Positions 1 to 11,196 are shown, numbered from the stretch's first letter. The stretch: 64,000 nucleotides of DNA from Eutreptiella sp. 'Long Island Sound 2002' (GCA_964036045.1 OZ038401.1:33532397-33596396); one strand, 5' to 3'. Made by a program: numbers and translations. Notes: generated by a model not told the origin, from the letters alone.

Positions 1-1430
1 CAGAGTCAGATCTGCCAGGAGCTGATGCCGCAAATGATATAAAGGACTGGGGTGAATCTCCCCTGTCTGGCGCCATGTTCTGACTACAATCAATGGGATT
101 GGAGCTGGATGCCAGAACTGTGTGCTTTCAAACAGGGGCACCTCCTCAGTGGAATATGGGCACCAAGCGTCAAGTGGACAGGGAGGGCACTGGGCCAATG
201 TGCACAAAACTCTCAGCTACTTGGCATGCTGGCTAATATGCAGAGGCCTGCAGGAAGGCTGTGCAGACAATTTTTTTGTGAGGGACTTTCGAAGTGTGAC
301 TGTTCGATGTACAATAGGTGCATGTGGTAGTCTGGAGCAGGAGGCAAGAGTCCTGGATCCAGATTGTTACACCAGCTGAGGATGGTTGGTGTTTGGGGCT
401 ATTGATCTCGGTTTCTGTAGCCTGCTTGTACCCAAGCCTCAAGCAAACTACGTAGAGACGTCAACACCGCCGCTTCCGGATCCAATAGTTTTTGTGACAT
501 TGTCACGATTCACCACTCGGGAGGGCAACTGTGCCATTGTCAACCAAATCATCACAGCGGGCCACTATGACAGAGTAATTCACAAAATGGATTGGTGAGG
601 TGCTTGTTGCTTGCTTGTTTTCGGGAGATTTCTGGGGAGGGGGGTGTAGCAATGATGAATATCCTCAGAAGAAGGATCAATGGCCGCGAGGACACAGGTA
701 TGAAGTAGAATGGCCATCAATGGCTGTGACGACACCCCCGTCCCCATGCGTCCCCTGTTTTGAGCCGGTGTGCTGTTTCCGGCATTTGCTGGACAACTGA
801 GGACGCCGCGGTGGCATGAAAGTGCTCTTTGTAGCCGGCCTCGCAGATCAATGCAGGCACTCCGAGAGGTCTAGGAAATCCACGAGTGCGCACAGTGCTA
901 TTATCCACTCACCACCTGAGAAGGGCATCAGCCCCTGCCTGGGCATCGGTTTCACTAGCATTTGGCGGACACATCACAGAAGGGCAGGATTCATTTGGGT
1001 GCACCACGTGCCGCAGGGTGTTTGGGCACAGTCATCGTCGGTCACAGATACTGGATGCCCCCGCTAAGGCAATTCCAGCCAATGTCTTCTTTGTTCTGCA
1101 GCGTCAAGCAAAAACACAAAATCTGCTGTCATGCAAGATCCACAGTACTTGGCCGGTTTGGATGAGGCATTCCTGGGTAACCCCAGACAAAAGCATAGCT
1201 GACGTTAAAAACCCTGTCAAGACCTATTAAACCTGAGCGACATGATGTAGACAGTTGTCTGCACAAGCGCCTGTTCCACCAGTACAAGAGTTCCCCAGGC
1301 AGTACAAGACCTGTGCCTAAAAAGGAACGAGCAAAATGCAAAGCAAATAAATGTACGCCTTTACAATGAAATGCTATTTTCCTTACGAGCTGCCCCCCAG
1401 TTGGGAATAGGAGAGATACTCCCGACGGGA
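1..1430. other. No recognisable gene
   Basis: Only short open frames without recognisable motifs occur here on either strand, and none has a convincing coding signature. No tandem repeat or inverted repeat stands out. Exons of a spliced gene could be hidden here but I cannot support any. Confidence 0.4.
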
Positions 1431-1458
1431 GCAAGATCTACATTGACCACATCACAAA

Positions 1459-1537
1459 GTGCAAGCCGGGACTTGAACCCGTTCCCCTAGGCCGTGCGGC
1501 AGGGTGTGTGGCCACTCTACTATGACGATGTTGGACA
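1459..1537 (-). repeat. tRNA-like relic (Gly-type head)
   Basis: On the minus strand the sequence shows a T-arm with stem CGGG, loop TTCAAGT and stem CCCG, which is a good Pol III B box. Upstream lie an A-box-like TAGAGTGGCC and an ACCCTGCC stretch that resembles the anticodon arm of tRNA-Gly(GCC). The anticodon stem and the acceptor stem do not pair well, so this is more likely a decayed tRNA gene or the head of a tRNA-derived SINE than a working tRNA. Confidence 0.4.
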
Positions 1538-1631
1538 GGATTGAGCGAAAAATTACCAAAGTCGGTTGTGAAACTACAAAAGCAGACCACCACAGCAAAA
1601 TGAAAGAGAGATGTGCATCGACCGCCAAAAA

Positions 1632-1688
1632 GCGCCGTGCTGGGTTTCGAACCCAGGTCCCCCTGATCGGGGGCAAGGGGCAAGGCGC
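1632..1688 (-). repeat. tRNA-like fold lacking a D arm
   Basis: The minus strand can fold as an acceptor stem (CGCCTTG with CACGGCG, 6 of 7 pairs), a short linker, an anticodon-like hairpin of C and G stems around CGATCAG, and a perfect T-arm (CTGGG, loop TTCGAAA, CCCAG). There is no D arm. It lies about 100 bp from another tRNA-like relic on the same strand. A deleted tRNA or SINE fragment is the simplest reading. Confidence 0.35.
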
Positions 1689-2298
1689 AGGGAGTTTGTT
1701 TGTGTGGGAGCGGGGGAGGGGGGCTGAGAACCACAAAAAAGAGCCACACAATGGAAAAGACGCACAAAACAACCTCTCTGGGATTCATATTAAGTCTGTA
1801 TTGCAGCAGTGAACATGTGTACAAACAGCCTTGAATGCAGCCTCACCATCAATGTGCGCGTTGTGTGGCGAAACCCAATATTGAGAGAAGCGCTTGCACC
1901 ACGTGCTGCTGCAATGCTGGCTCACAGGGGAAGCAATGCACAGTAGGCGCACGGTGCACAGGAACCAGCCACCGTTGTCGTTCTAATGTTGAAACCCGAT
2001 GTAACGTCCAAATGGCAACGTGCTGGTCCCAATTCGCCAGTTGATGCACACGTCCGCAAATCCGGGCGGCGGCCGCAAATTGGAAGGTGCCTGTCCAAAT
2101 CTGCACAGGTTGGGGCCAAAAACAGCCGTATTTGTCTTTGCCCAAAATAGCCTTGAAACCAGCTGAAAACGGCCGAACGATTCAAAACAGATGACATATG
2201 CTGCGACCGGCTTGGTTAACTTGTGTCGAAGCACCTCTACATATGGGCATGCCGCCAAAAGCGGGGGATGCAGATTGGGCAGCGTGTAGCACAGCTCT

Positions 2299-3641
2299 TC
2301 ACCCCAAATAGGGCCAGGGGTCGGCGGCGTGGGAGTCATCCATGTCATCACAAGGTGGGGGCTTAACAGCTGACAAGTAAGCAGAGTACACACTGCATGC
2401 AGCCGGGTCGGCGCAGCTACGGCCGGCCGTGGCGCGGAGGCGCGCAATCACGGGCAGCCTTGTCTTTTTGGCCCACGTGTCGGCATAGCGGCACTCTGTC
2501 ATTAGACACTTGTAATTCTCTGGCTCCAGCGCCGGTGCGACTTGGTCCACGGCGACATGCTCCGGCGCAACTGTTTCCAGCGCGACTTGCTCCTCAGACA
2601 ACGAAGCAGTCCACGTCCAATCGTTGCTGCCGGCCTGATCGGGGGCGACAAACGACCCTCGGTGGGACGGCTTAACAGCGGCATGGTTGAAGACACGCTC
2701 GCCCATATCATTCATTGATGCAGTCCTCGACATGACGCAGCCCGTAGATGACGCTGGGCCGCTTCCCAGTATGCCAACCGTGCACTCCAGGAACTCTGTC
2801 GACGACAGACCGAGGTCAGAGCTGATGCTCTGGTCCTCTGTATGCGTCACAAAGAGCCCCATTGGCTCGTCGGCGTGCGCAGCCAGCGCAGCCCACGGGT
2901 CCGGAGCTGACACCGATCCGGCCCATAGGGCTGCGGCCCCGGGGTCACATCCCGTTCCGCAATGCTGAAGGATGGCGGGGTCGAGGTCGGCTATGGCGCT
3001 GGGCGCAACGGCTTCGCATTCAACCGCAAGAGCCCCATTTGGCTTCAAAGGCGGAGGCAACGCCCCATCACTTCTTTGGGAGATGGTATTCAACAGATAC
3101 CTCGTGGGGCAAAACTGGCAGTGCTTCAAATGCCCCTGCAATGCCTCGTTGATGAAGCCCCGAATCGCATCCACAGTGGCCTTGTGGCGACTGTTCTGGA
3201 TCCACATCTTGAGCATGCACGTCCTCTGCTTCTTTGCGAGCGTCAGCCCGTTTACACTGCGGCTGCACGGCATGCGGTCCAGGATGAACGCGGTGGACAA
3301 CCTGTGCAACGTCTCGTGCAACCCGCTCGCAGTGCCGCATGCACTTTAAAGAGGCCCCCGTTGGAGTTCTTTGGGTCCTCATACGACGGGGTGACCCCAT
3401 CCCGGAAGATGTGCAAGCTGCCATATGAAGAGGTCTGCGCGACGCGCATGTCGAGGACGGGCCAAAACTGCTCCCACGATGTCACGACGTCGAGCTTATG
3501 CAGGTTGACGCAGCGGGACCTTTTTAAAGCAGTGTTTTTCGTGCTGGTACCCACCACCTCATACTCATCACCCCACAAGATGAGGGGCGGGAAAGAGTGG
3601 CTGCGGAGGTTGCCATCGACTTGCATTCCGGCATTACACAT
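2299..3641 (-). CDS. eIF4E-family cap-binding protein, one frame break
   Basis: eIF4E binds the mRNA 5' cap in the cytoplasm and recruits the translation machinery. The first frame (ATG at 3641) carries a family-like stretch: LDVVTSWEQFW, then LHIFRDGVTPSYEDPKNSNGG at the position of the family's 'F+DGI-PMWED...GG-W' block. Near 3320 the homology moves by one base into a second frame: VNGLTLAKKQ, then LKMWIQNSRHKATVDAIRGF, matching the family's 'VCG-V....I-IW......' tail. The second frame runs on about 230 residues past the domain as an Ala/Pro/Ser-rich tail to a stop at 2299. Key aromatic sites differ: the Trp of the WED motif is Tyr, and the Trp after GG is Phe. The break could be a real frameshift (pseudogene), a sequence error or a tiny intron. 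I am fairly sure of the family and unsure that the gene works. Confidence 0.6.
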
Positions 3642-3699
3642 TTTTAGGCAGGAAGAGATGGTGAGCTTCTACAAGATTGAGAGGCAAGCGTGAGAGGCT

Positions 3700-4150
3700 G
3701 CAAATGGGTCAGGTTGCCAGCGACCCCAGAAGATCCCCCAACGACCCTGCCAAAGGCCCCCAAGCCTCCCCAGCAACTAACCCACTGCCCCGCCCACCGC
3801 AAACAGGTAGCACAAGGACTCCACAATGGCATCCCCAGTAACCTCTCAGATGACCCCATAACCACCACCCCCCGCACCACCAACTTCTGCATGGGCCACA
3901 TGCCTGGAGCCCACGCCAGCAGCCCCCCACAATGTCTGTATGAGGCCCTGGCCACGCCTGCCACACCGCGGATGTCATCGCTGATTGTCTGAGATGGGTT
4001 CCTGAAAGGCGCCGCCCCCTCCCCTTCCCCTGATTCCCACTCGTCCCTGTGCAAGCACGGCCAGAATCAGGCAAACGGTGCAGGCGTGCTTGCGAGCGAC
4101 CCGTAGCACAGTAGGAACCAGATACATGTGCTGGTCCCAGCAACATGAGC
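3700..4150. other. Pro/Gly-rich unassigned stretch
   Basis: Overlapping open frames on both strands are low in complexity (Pro-rich on plus, Gly/Trp-rich on minus). I see no domain, repeat or RNA feature. Confidence 0.3.
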
Positions 4151-4224
4151 CACGGCTGAAAATCACACCAAACAAGTAGAAGTGGGTTGCGGTCTCAAAT
4201 CTCATGTTGTTATGAGCAGATGCC
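4151..4224. repeat. Dispersed repeat, copy 1
   Basis: This segment resembles 7051-7125 in the same orientation: both hold GGCTG(A/G)AAATCACAC, then a GTGG(G/T)TGCGGT-like core, then ATGTTGTTAT(G/A)AGCAG. Identity is roughly 70-75% by eye. It ends just before the CA microsatellite. Confidence 0.5.
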
Positions 4225-4264
4225 GGATGCTGTGGCCAGCCACTTGGGGCGAGTCCTGAACAGG

Positions 4265-4372
<108 letters not shown>

Positions 4373-4678
4373 TGAAACCCCCCCCCTAACCACCCATGAA
4401 ATCGGGTATGAGCTGCTGGTAATACTGCATCTGGTAGCCCCCGGTTTCACATGTTTTAATTGGTGATTCGTGATTGGCGCTTCTCGGTCCTGATCATGGT
4501 TCCATGATCAGCATATTAGAAAAAAAAATAATGCTCTGGAACAAAAAAATTCCTTCCCATGGATCACCACCTTTGGACTGACCTCATCTACAGAAGGCGG
4601 CTTGTCAACCACAAGCCGGTCACCCAAGGCGAATGCCAACACAATGCATGCCAGTGTGGCAGTAAATTGCACTCTCAA

Positions 4679-5745
4679 GAGCGGGGGGCAGAATCAGAAG
4701 TGGCCCACAAGTGGGCAAGGTGGCTACATAACCCCTGCCGCCTGGGGGGTCCCCACCGCTTCAGAGCGGGGGGCAGAATCAGAAGTGGCACACAAGTGGG
4801 CAAGGTGGCTACATAACCCCTGCCGCCTGGGGGCTCCCCACCGCTTCAGAGCGGGGGGCAGAATCAGAAGTGGCCCACAAGTGGGCAAGGTGGCTACATA
4901 ACCCCTGCCGCCTGGGGGGTCCCCACCGCTTCAGAGCGGGGGGCAGAATCAGAAGTGGCCCACAAGTGGGCAAGGTGGCTACATAACCCCTGCCGCCTGG
5001 GGGGTCCCCACCGCTTCAGAGCGGGGGGCAGAATCAGAAGTGGCCCACAAGTGGGCAAGGTGGCTACATAACCCCTGCCGCCTGGGGGGTCCCCACCGCT
5101 TCAGAGCGGGGGGCAGAATCAGAAGTGGCACACAAGTGGGCAAGGTGGCTACATAACCCCTGCCGCCTGGGGGCTCCCCACCGCTTCAGAGCGGGGGGCA
5201 GAATCAGAAGTGGCCCACAAGTGGGCAAGGTGGCTACATAACCCCTGCCGCCTGGGGGGTCCCCACCGCTTCAGAGCGGGGGGCAGAATCAGAAGTGGCC
5301 CACAAGTGGGCAAGGTGGCTACATAACCCCTGCCGCCTGGGGGGTCCCCACCGCTTCAGAGCGGGGGGCAGAATCACAGGTGGCCCACAAGTGGGCAAGG
5401 TGGCTACATAACCCCTGCCGCCTGGGGGGTCCCCACCGCTTCAGAGCGGGGGGCAGAATCACAGGTGGCCCACAAGTGGGCAAGGTGGCTACATAACCCC
5501 TGCCGCCTGGGGGGTCCCCACCGCTTCAGAGCGGGGGGCAGAATCAGAGGTGGCCCACAAGTGGGCAAGGTGGCTACATAACCCCTGCCGCCTGGGGGCT
5601 CCCCACCGCTTCAGAGCGGGGGGCAGAATCAGAGGTGGCCCACAAGTGGGCAAGGTGGCTACATAACCCCTGCCGCCTAGGGGGTCCCCACCGCTTCAGA
5701 GCGGGGGGGCAGATTCAGAAGTGGCCCACAAGTGGGCAAGGTGGC
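4679..5745. repeat. 85-bp tandem array, about 12.5 copies
   Basis: The motif GAGCGGGGGGCAGAATCA recurs every 85 bp (4679, 4764, 4849 and on). Copies are nearly identical, with a few shared variants: CCTGGGGGCT versus GGGGGGT, and AGAAGTGG versus ACAGGTGG or AGAGGTGG. The variants are distributed so as to suggest block duplication. The unit resembles the diverged repeats at 25820-26290 and 42550-42800, which share the 'AATCAGAA-TGGC ... CACCCCTGCC' core. The array ends abruptly at the hairpin cluster. No coding role is likely. Confidence 0.95.
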
Positions 5746-5870
5746 TACCTAGTAACCTAGTAAAAAAAACAACCTTTTTTTTTACTAGGTTCCGAAACCT
5801 AGTAAAAAAAAACTTTTTTTTTACTAGGTTCCCAATACCTAGTAAAAACTAGTGAACCTAGTAAAGTGTT
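5746..5870. repeat. Hairpin cluster built on CCTAGTAAAAA
   Basis: Arms of ACCTAGTAAAAAAAA are followed by TTTTTTTTACTAGGT twice in succession, forming two near-perfect A/T hairpins with very short loops. Further CTAGTAAA half-sites follow to about 5875. The block directly abuts the 85-bp array. It could be a tiny foldback element or the product of array-edge rearrangement. Confidence 0.8.
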
Positions 5871-5879
5871 AACTAGTAC

Positions 5880-6860
5880 AGACCCAAACATGGGCGACTC
5901 CAGTATATGATGGAGTGGATCACCGGGGCGGCAAAAGACCTAGAGTTCATATGTGTATACCAGAGAGCTCTCTAGTGTGGCCATACCCCACAGCCCCGCC
6001 AAAACTAGGACATGCGTTCTTTTGGTACCGCGCGTCGCGTGCTAGCACTACCTTGTCCAAGCACCAGGACCTGGTCTGACCGTCATTTTCCTAACTCACC
6101 TGGTGCTTGCGCAGGGGGGGTACCATCAAATTGCTGTAAGCGCCTCGCTCATGGACGCCTACCGAGACAACCTGGACACCTTGGCAGCAATCCCATCATT
6201 GGCACACCCTCCTCCGCCGCGCAGCGGCGTGGGCGGCCTCCACCGCCTGACACTACCGGCGACATAGCCAATAGATTGAGCTCTATTCCGTGATGGGCTA
6301 GTTGTGGGCGTTTGAACACACGGACCATAGGGTGGAATGACCTCCCCCCAAGTGCCAGTGCCGCACTAGGCCGAGCATACTAGGCACACGACCGCCTCTA
6401 GACAACACTCTCGGCAGGCAACGTCGGAAACTTGTGGATGTCACCCTACAGGACCTGTGGTAGCAGTTCAATAGATGATTTTGTGACTCCTTGGAACTGT
6501 GGCGGCACCTGCAAGGTAGCCTCCGTGTTGTTCCCCTCCCTCGCCGCTATAGCACCCGGCACTTACAGCTCAAGGCTCCCCTCTACACCTTCACCTCGGC
6601 TAAGGGATACATATTTCATGCAATTACTCACTTTACAGGTTGCCTACCGGAGTGGCGGTCACCAAGGGCAACTCTGGCCTCCCAAGTTGTAATTCCTTGG
6701 TTGTGGTCAGGTAATACGGGGGGGCCTTCAGCAGTGGTGGCAAGCTCCCAGCCAAAAGGCAAAGGAGCTAGGGGGCAGGACCGGTATGAACCGGGGGGGA
6801 ACCACTACATGTTGGTGAACGCCCTCGTGTTCCCGAGGCCTTCGAAACTACCTTTGATGG
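5880..6860. other. No recognisable gene
   Basis: Open frames on plus (for example 6491-6883) have no motif I recognise. No repeat is evident. Confidence 0.3.
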
Positions 6861-6867
6861 CGATGAG

Positions 6868-7046
6868 GATGGGCTGCGGATAGGGAAGAGTACATAGTCA
6901 AAAGGGGCATGATGCTCAAGCTCATGCCCATTCCTCATGTACTTCAAACGAATGAAATCCCCCCAACGAGTAGAGAGACCGATAACAGTGGTAGGTGCTT
7001 GCTCACCGGTGGTCCGGTTGTACGTGACAACCAAGCGTAACGACAT
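6868..7046 (-). CDS. Small barrel-like domain, copy A (fragment)
   Basis: The minus frame reads VTYNRTTGEQAPTTVIG, a 7-residue spacer, then IRLKYMRNGHELEHHAPFD and VLFPI. This matches residue for residue the pattern of the domain inside the transposon copies at 28.5 and 39.2 kb (Y-x-R-x2-G-x3-P-[AT]-T-V-[IL]-G ... Y-x-R-N ... H ... P-I) and is closer still to the relic at 43.8 kb. Length and alternating hydrophobics suggest an SH3/Tudor-like beta barrel, but that is inference. No start, stop or exon partners can be assigned, so it may be an exon or a mobile-element remnant. Confidence 0.45.
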
Positions 7047-7050
7047 TCGT

Positions 7051-7125
7051 CATGGCTGGAAATCACACGGAAACAAAGAGTAGTGGGGTGCGGTACCAAG
7101 CACAATGTTGTTATAAGCAGGAGGG
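7051..7125. repeat. Dispersed repeat, copy 2
   Basis: This is the partner of 4151-4224 and abuts the 5' side of the minus-strand domain copy A. The repeat may therefore belong to the same mobile unit as the domain. Confidence 0.5.
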
Positions 7126-7683
7126 CTCATCACAAGCATGATGCAGTGCCTCTTTCCCTCTAGAATCGGCACACAATCACGCTTTGCTTCGTTAAACCAT
7201 AAAAACCGCGGTCAAAAAAGTCGGTAAAAGTGACGGTCAAACTGGGACCCGGTGCTTAGACAAGCGGCACACAGCCTTGTGTGCGCAAAGGAGGTACATG
7301 AAGCAGGGCGCAAAGGAGGTACATGAACCAGGGTTGGGCCAAATATCACATCGCCAAGGACGTCCGGGCTTCCGCGGAGTCCGTGGTGGTGGAGCACAGG
7401 CATCGGTCGAGGTACTTTGCCGCCCAAGCTTTGGTGTGGTACGACTGTGGCCGATCCCATATGCGTGCTGCGCTACGTTGGAAATCCTCCTGAGATGCGC
7501 AAGCATTCCGCTGCGGTGCCCTCTTCCGGGGGCCGGTACACCCTACTTGCTTTTGGAGGATGGCGTCCGTGGGGTTGGGCCGTACTACTCGTGGGCGAAG
7601 CTTTGTGTACCAAGCTGGCACGGCCGTGGATGGTGTGGGCGGCACTTGTGGGTCGTGGGGGGGCATGGTGAGCTGAACTGCAG

Positions 7684-7990
7684 CTAGCATATGCCGTGTA
7701 ACACATGATACTGGTGCCACGCCACTCGTGCCCTAAGGTCCGGTCGCAGCACTCTCGGAATGTGGTCCCGCAATAACTGGGGGATATGTAGACAAGACAC
7801 ATGGTGCAAGACCGCCGCAAATGCCCTAGACCACCATTCAGTCACGGTGTCCTGCCACGGTCCCCATGTGCTGAGCCACATGCTACGGAAAGCGACTTTC
7901 CATCTCAGGCAGTGCATGAGGCGTTTGTGAACAGTGGTACCGTGGTGGAGGGGGCAGAGTGGGCATTTGGGGGTGGCGTGTTCCTAGGGT
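7684..7990 (-). pseudogene. LINE C-terminal Cys/His cluster
   Basis: In one minus frame CPLC is followed by His-His, TVHKRLMHC and a basic/Trp-rich tail. This resembles the C-terminal 'C--C ... H----C' zinc motif after the RNase H of many LINEs. It lies immediately downstream of the RNase H second half on the same strand. Confidence 0.4.
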
Positions 7991-8004
7991 GCGCCGGTTC
8001 CGAC

Positions 8005-8310
8005 CTAGCGCACCTGAGCTAAGAGCCACTTCACCCAAAGCATGCGTTGTTTGCCCCCCATGGGCAGCCAGGACGCCCAGTGCGCGCCGTCAAACGTTGC
8101 GAGGCATCTTCGTTGGAGAATCCACTTCCGTGTTGGGGTGCGAGTGGGCACGCCACACAGCACTATATCCTCCGGACGGGTGGGATTGTAGTCCGGGACC
8201 GGCAGCCGTGTGGCCATCTTGGCGATCAAGTCCACCTCCCCATTGTGCCGGGTTTGCTCACGAACCTGCACATTGTGGGACTCTTGACGGTGACTGGGAA
8301 TCCACTCCAT
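8005..8310 (-). pseudogene. LINE RNase H, second half
   Basis: The frame starts MEWIPSHRQ ('V-WIPSH' block) and continues GEVDLIAKMA ('N--VD-LAK-A' block), then LCGVPTRTPTRKWILQRR. These are typical C-terminal RNase H and linker features of LINE proteins. The frame then breaks. Confidence 0.55.
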
Positions 8311-8419
8311 GGTGACTCACTTGTGCTACATGTGATCACACGCCGTTGTTTGTCACACTGGTTCACACACCTTGCTATCTTTTTTTCTGCTCTAGGATCG
8401 CCGGTGTAATGACACATGA

Positions 8420-9650
8420 CTCAAAGAAAATTTTCTAAAAACCGAATTTCGGTTACATACTGTAGACAAACTTTAGATTTGCAGAAGTTTTGTATGACAG
8501 AATTAGAAAACCTCATTCACAGTGATTTTATTTTTAGCGCGTGACATTGAGTGTACTTGGGACAGCTCCAGGTTGGGGTTAGGTAACTCACATGGTCCAA
8601 TTATGTACCGTACAAGTGCACGCAAAAGCTACATGGACCTCAGATCCTAGCAACGCACAATTATAACATATGTTGACTTTGCATATAGCAGCACAATGGA
8701 TCTCCCATGCCAATAGGCCAGTCTAGGGGAGGGAGGGGTCACAAAGTGATGGTTCACCCCCCTAGGGGCAGGTTTGGCATGCCGCCATGGTGTATTGTTC
8801 TCGTGTGCAGCTGGCGGCGCCTACTGGCCGATCGTCATTCGTTGCCCTTCACTTGGACCCTTTCCCTCTATAGGCAGTGGTGCCCATCGGCCTCTCACCA
8901 CCCTGTGACCTTCCTCTTCCTCCTTGCCCTATCCTTCCCTCCCTACCTCCCTTTCCTTTCCCTTGGTCTTTCCCTCCATAGGCCGTGGTGCCCATCGGCC
9001 TCTCACCAGTCCTTCCCTTTCCATTCCCTTGGTCGGTTGTGCCAACGGAGCCCCAAGACTTGCCCTGTTTCACTTCCCAGCGTCAAGTCCACACAAAGGA
9101 AAGCAATTGCCTTCACCGTTGGCCAGCTGCGTCCAAGTGGCCATCCCAAGCCGGCGGTGAGGTGCCTCTTCCCAGCGGCGGGTGGCGGGCCCTGGGATGT
9201 CCACTTGCGGGGTCTTTTTCCCGACGGGGGCACATAACAACCTTTCATCTCCAAATTCACGCGCTCAGTCCTTCCTTTGGCGAGCGCAACACGAACCCCC
9301 TACCCTCTCCTTTATGCCCTTGCTGCGCGTGTCGTGTCCGCTTTCCCACGCATGGCGCGCATTGGTATGGGTTGTGGTGGGTGTTGTCGGTTGTTGGGCA
9401 GGGGTGAGTGGTACCTCCTTGGTGCGGTGATCGTGGGCTCTCATGTCGTGGTGGGTGTTGGGTGGCGCGGTGGGTGCCGTAGGTTGAAAAGCGGGGATGG
9501 GCCAATGCCCTGGAGGGGGGGGGGGGGGTGTTGCGAAGTGTGTGTGGGTGCGCCGGGGTATACGTCGTAGTGGGAGTTGTGGGGTGGGCAGCTGCCATGG
9601 TTGGCCGCCCACTTCTTGGCGCAACTCCCCGGATCACCTCCACTAGGTAA
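8420..9650. other. Sequence inserted in the LINE RNase H
   Basis: This stretch separates two halves of one RNase H domain. It includes a C/T-rich block with the phrase GGTGCCCATCGGCCTCTCACCA repeated near 8880 and 8985, and a 13-base G run near 9519. No terminal repeats could be defined, so it may be an insertion or local amplification. Confidence 0.4.
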
Positions 9651-9660
9651 ATCACACAGG

Positions 9661-9936
9661 TCATTTGTCGGCGCATTTGCTCACGGCCATGTTGTCAATG
9701 TACCGCCTGTCGCCGCCAGAGGCTATCGCCGTCCCGATGGCTGGGCCGTCCATTTCGGCCCCATATGATTGTTGCGGACCCACAACCCGGGCCAGGATGC
9801 ACAGAGGTCCTTTTGTCACTGCAACTCCCGGCTCCCAACTCCGGCTTGGTACTCGGAGCCTATGATTTCGACCGTTTGGAGGCTGCCGTCGGATTACAAG
9901 GACGTGCCCTTGGGGTGCTTTTGATTCGAGTGGCAT
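9661..9936 (-). pseudogene. LINE RNase H, first half
   Basis: The frame reads YGAEMDGPAIGTAIASGG, then RRYIDNMAV: the 'AE+-G+--A+' and 'I--DN-A' blocks of an RNase H. The second half (WIPSHRQ) should follow within about 150 bp but instead lies 1.35 kb away at 8310. Confidence 0.5.
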
Positions 9937-10083
9937 GGAATGCCCGCAATAGCAACAGGGTGATATCTGGTGGGCACTATATGTGCTCAGGGGTCGTTGT
10001 GGTAGCAGTGCAGTGCCACGTCATGGTGTGTGTGGAGGGCATCCCCCACCTGCTCCTTGCGGGCAGACAACAAGATGCCGTTG

Positions 10084-10626
10084 CTAGAGCTCTCGCTGTC
10101 CAATAGGTTGGGTCCTCCGGCCGGCCGTGGTGGGAGTTCCACAGGGAGTGCTTTGCGAGCGCCCAGCTGAGTGAGTATGGCCAAGTAGTTGCTTATGGGC
10201 ATAGCCCGCGAGGGTAGCTCCCGGTTGAGGTCGTCCTGTGGAGCCTGGGTGGGCACGTAGCGTGTTCTGCACCATGGTCACGAAGTGCCCCCTGTGAGCC
10301 CAAATGATTTGGTGCAAGCCCATACCCCCTAGCCGCAGGGGTGATGTGATGTGGAGGACATTGTATAATTTGTGGACGTTGGTTTTGTTGAGCTCCATAC
10401 CTTCCGCCATCAGTACGAAGCATAAGCACATGGAGTCCATCATCTTGAAAATAGAGTCGTTTGGAAGGAAGAGGGTCCAGTAATTCCAACGTGGGATCGG
10501 CATGGTGTTCACAATTTGTACTCTTTCGAAAGCGTTCATCGGTGGATATTGATACCGGGCCAAATCAGCCAATACCGTACCCATGAAGTTATCGCAGGCC
10601 TTTTGTTCCCAAGCCGGGTTCGCCAA
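10084..10626 (-). pseudogene. LINE ORF2 thumb/connection region
   Basis: A continuous minus frame contains FERVQIVNTMPIPRWNYWTL and SPLRLGGMGLHQIIWAHRG, which match the post-palm region of LINE proteins ('R...N....P...Y' and 'P-R+GG-G+'). It follows the palm block on the same strand after a gap of about 150 bp with a frame change. Confidence 0.55.
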
Positions 10627-10783
10627 CAGGTGGCCGAGGTAGTGGAAGATGGGGGCCTACAGTGGCAGTTGCGTGCCACACCACGTAATCACCTCTACAT
10701 GGAGACCCCCGTTGTGCCATCCCTTGGCAGCTTGCAGGCAGGGCCTACCTATACACCTATGTGGCGCAGTTCGTCCTCAGACC

Positions 10784-11196
10784 CTATACAGCTGAAATCT
10801 GGCCGAAGCGTTCCAGGGCTCGCTGCATTTCGTGTGGGTCGGGGAAAATGATGGGAATTTCGTCCACGTAAGTCACGATAGTGCTATTGGGGAGCTCGTA
10901 GCTAAGGGTTTGGTGGAAGGCCTTGTAGACAAGGACAAATAGTGCGGGTGATAGGGGAAAGCCTTCCTTGATGCCCCACTTTAGCGGGAAACGGACGTCT
11001 CCATAGGCCCCCGTGCTACGTGCATAGATGAGGGCCAATCGTATATGTGGGCCGGAGCCCCTATGGCTTGTAGGCCATGTATGAGGCATTCACGGGGCAT
11101 CCTTCCCATGTGCAAGCCGTCCATACAGAAATGCACAAGCATATGCAGAGCCAAAGGATCAACGAGCACATTGCTGTTGTGCTTTGGCACAACCAA
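10784..11196 (-). pseudogene. LINE reverse transcriptase, palm region
   Basis: The frame carries ECLIHGLQAIGAPAHIYD, then FPLKWGIKEGFPLSPALF (the family's 'G+-QGCPLSP-LF' block) and TIVTYVDEIPIIFPD where Y-A-D-D is normal. The second catalytic Asp of the YxDD box is Glu here, so the enzyme should be inactive even apart from the frame changes. A frame shift separates the fingers (to 11196) from the palm (from 11089). Confidence 0.65.

Noticed and set aside
4559-4901. Plus-strand frames through the 85-bp array
   Set aside because: They shift frame with each unit, end inside the array and have no coding character of their own.
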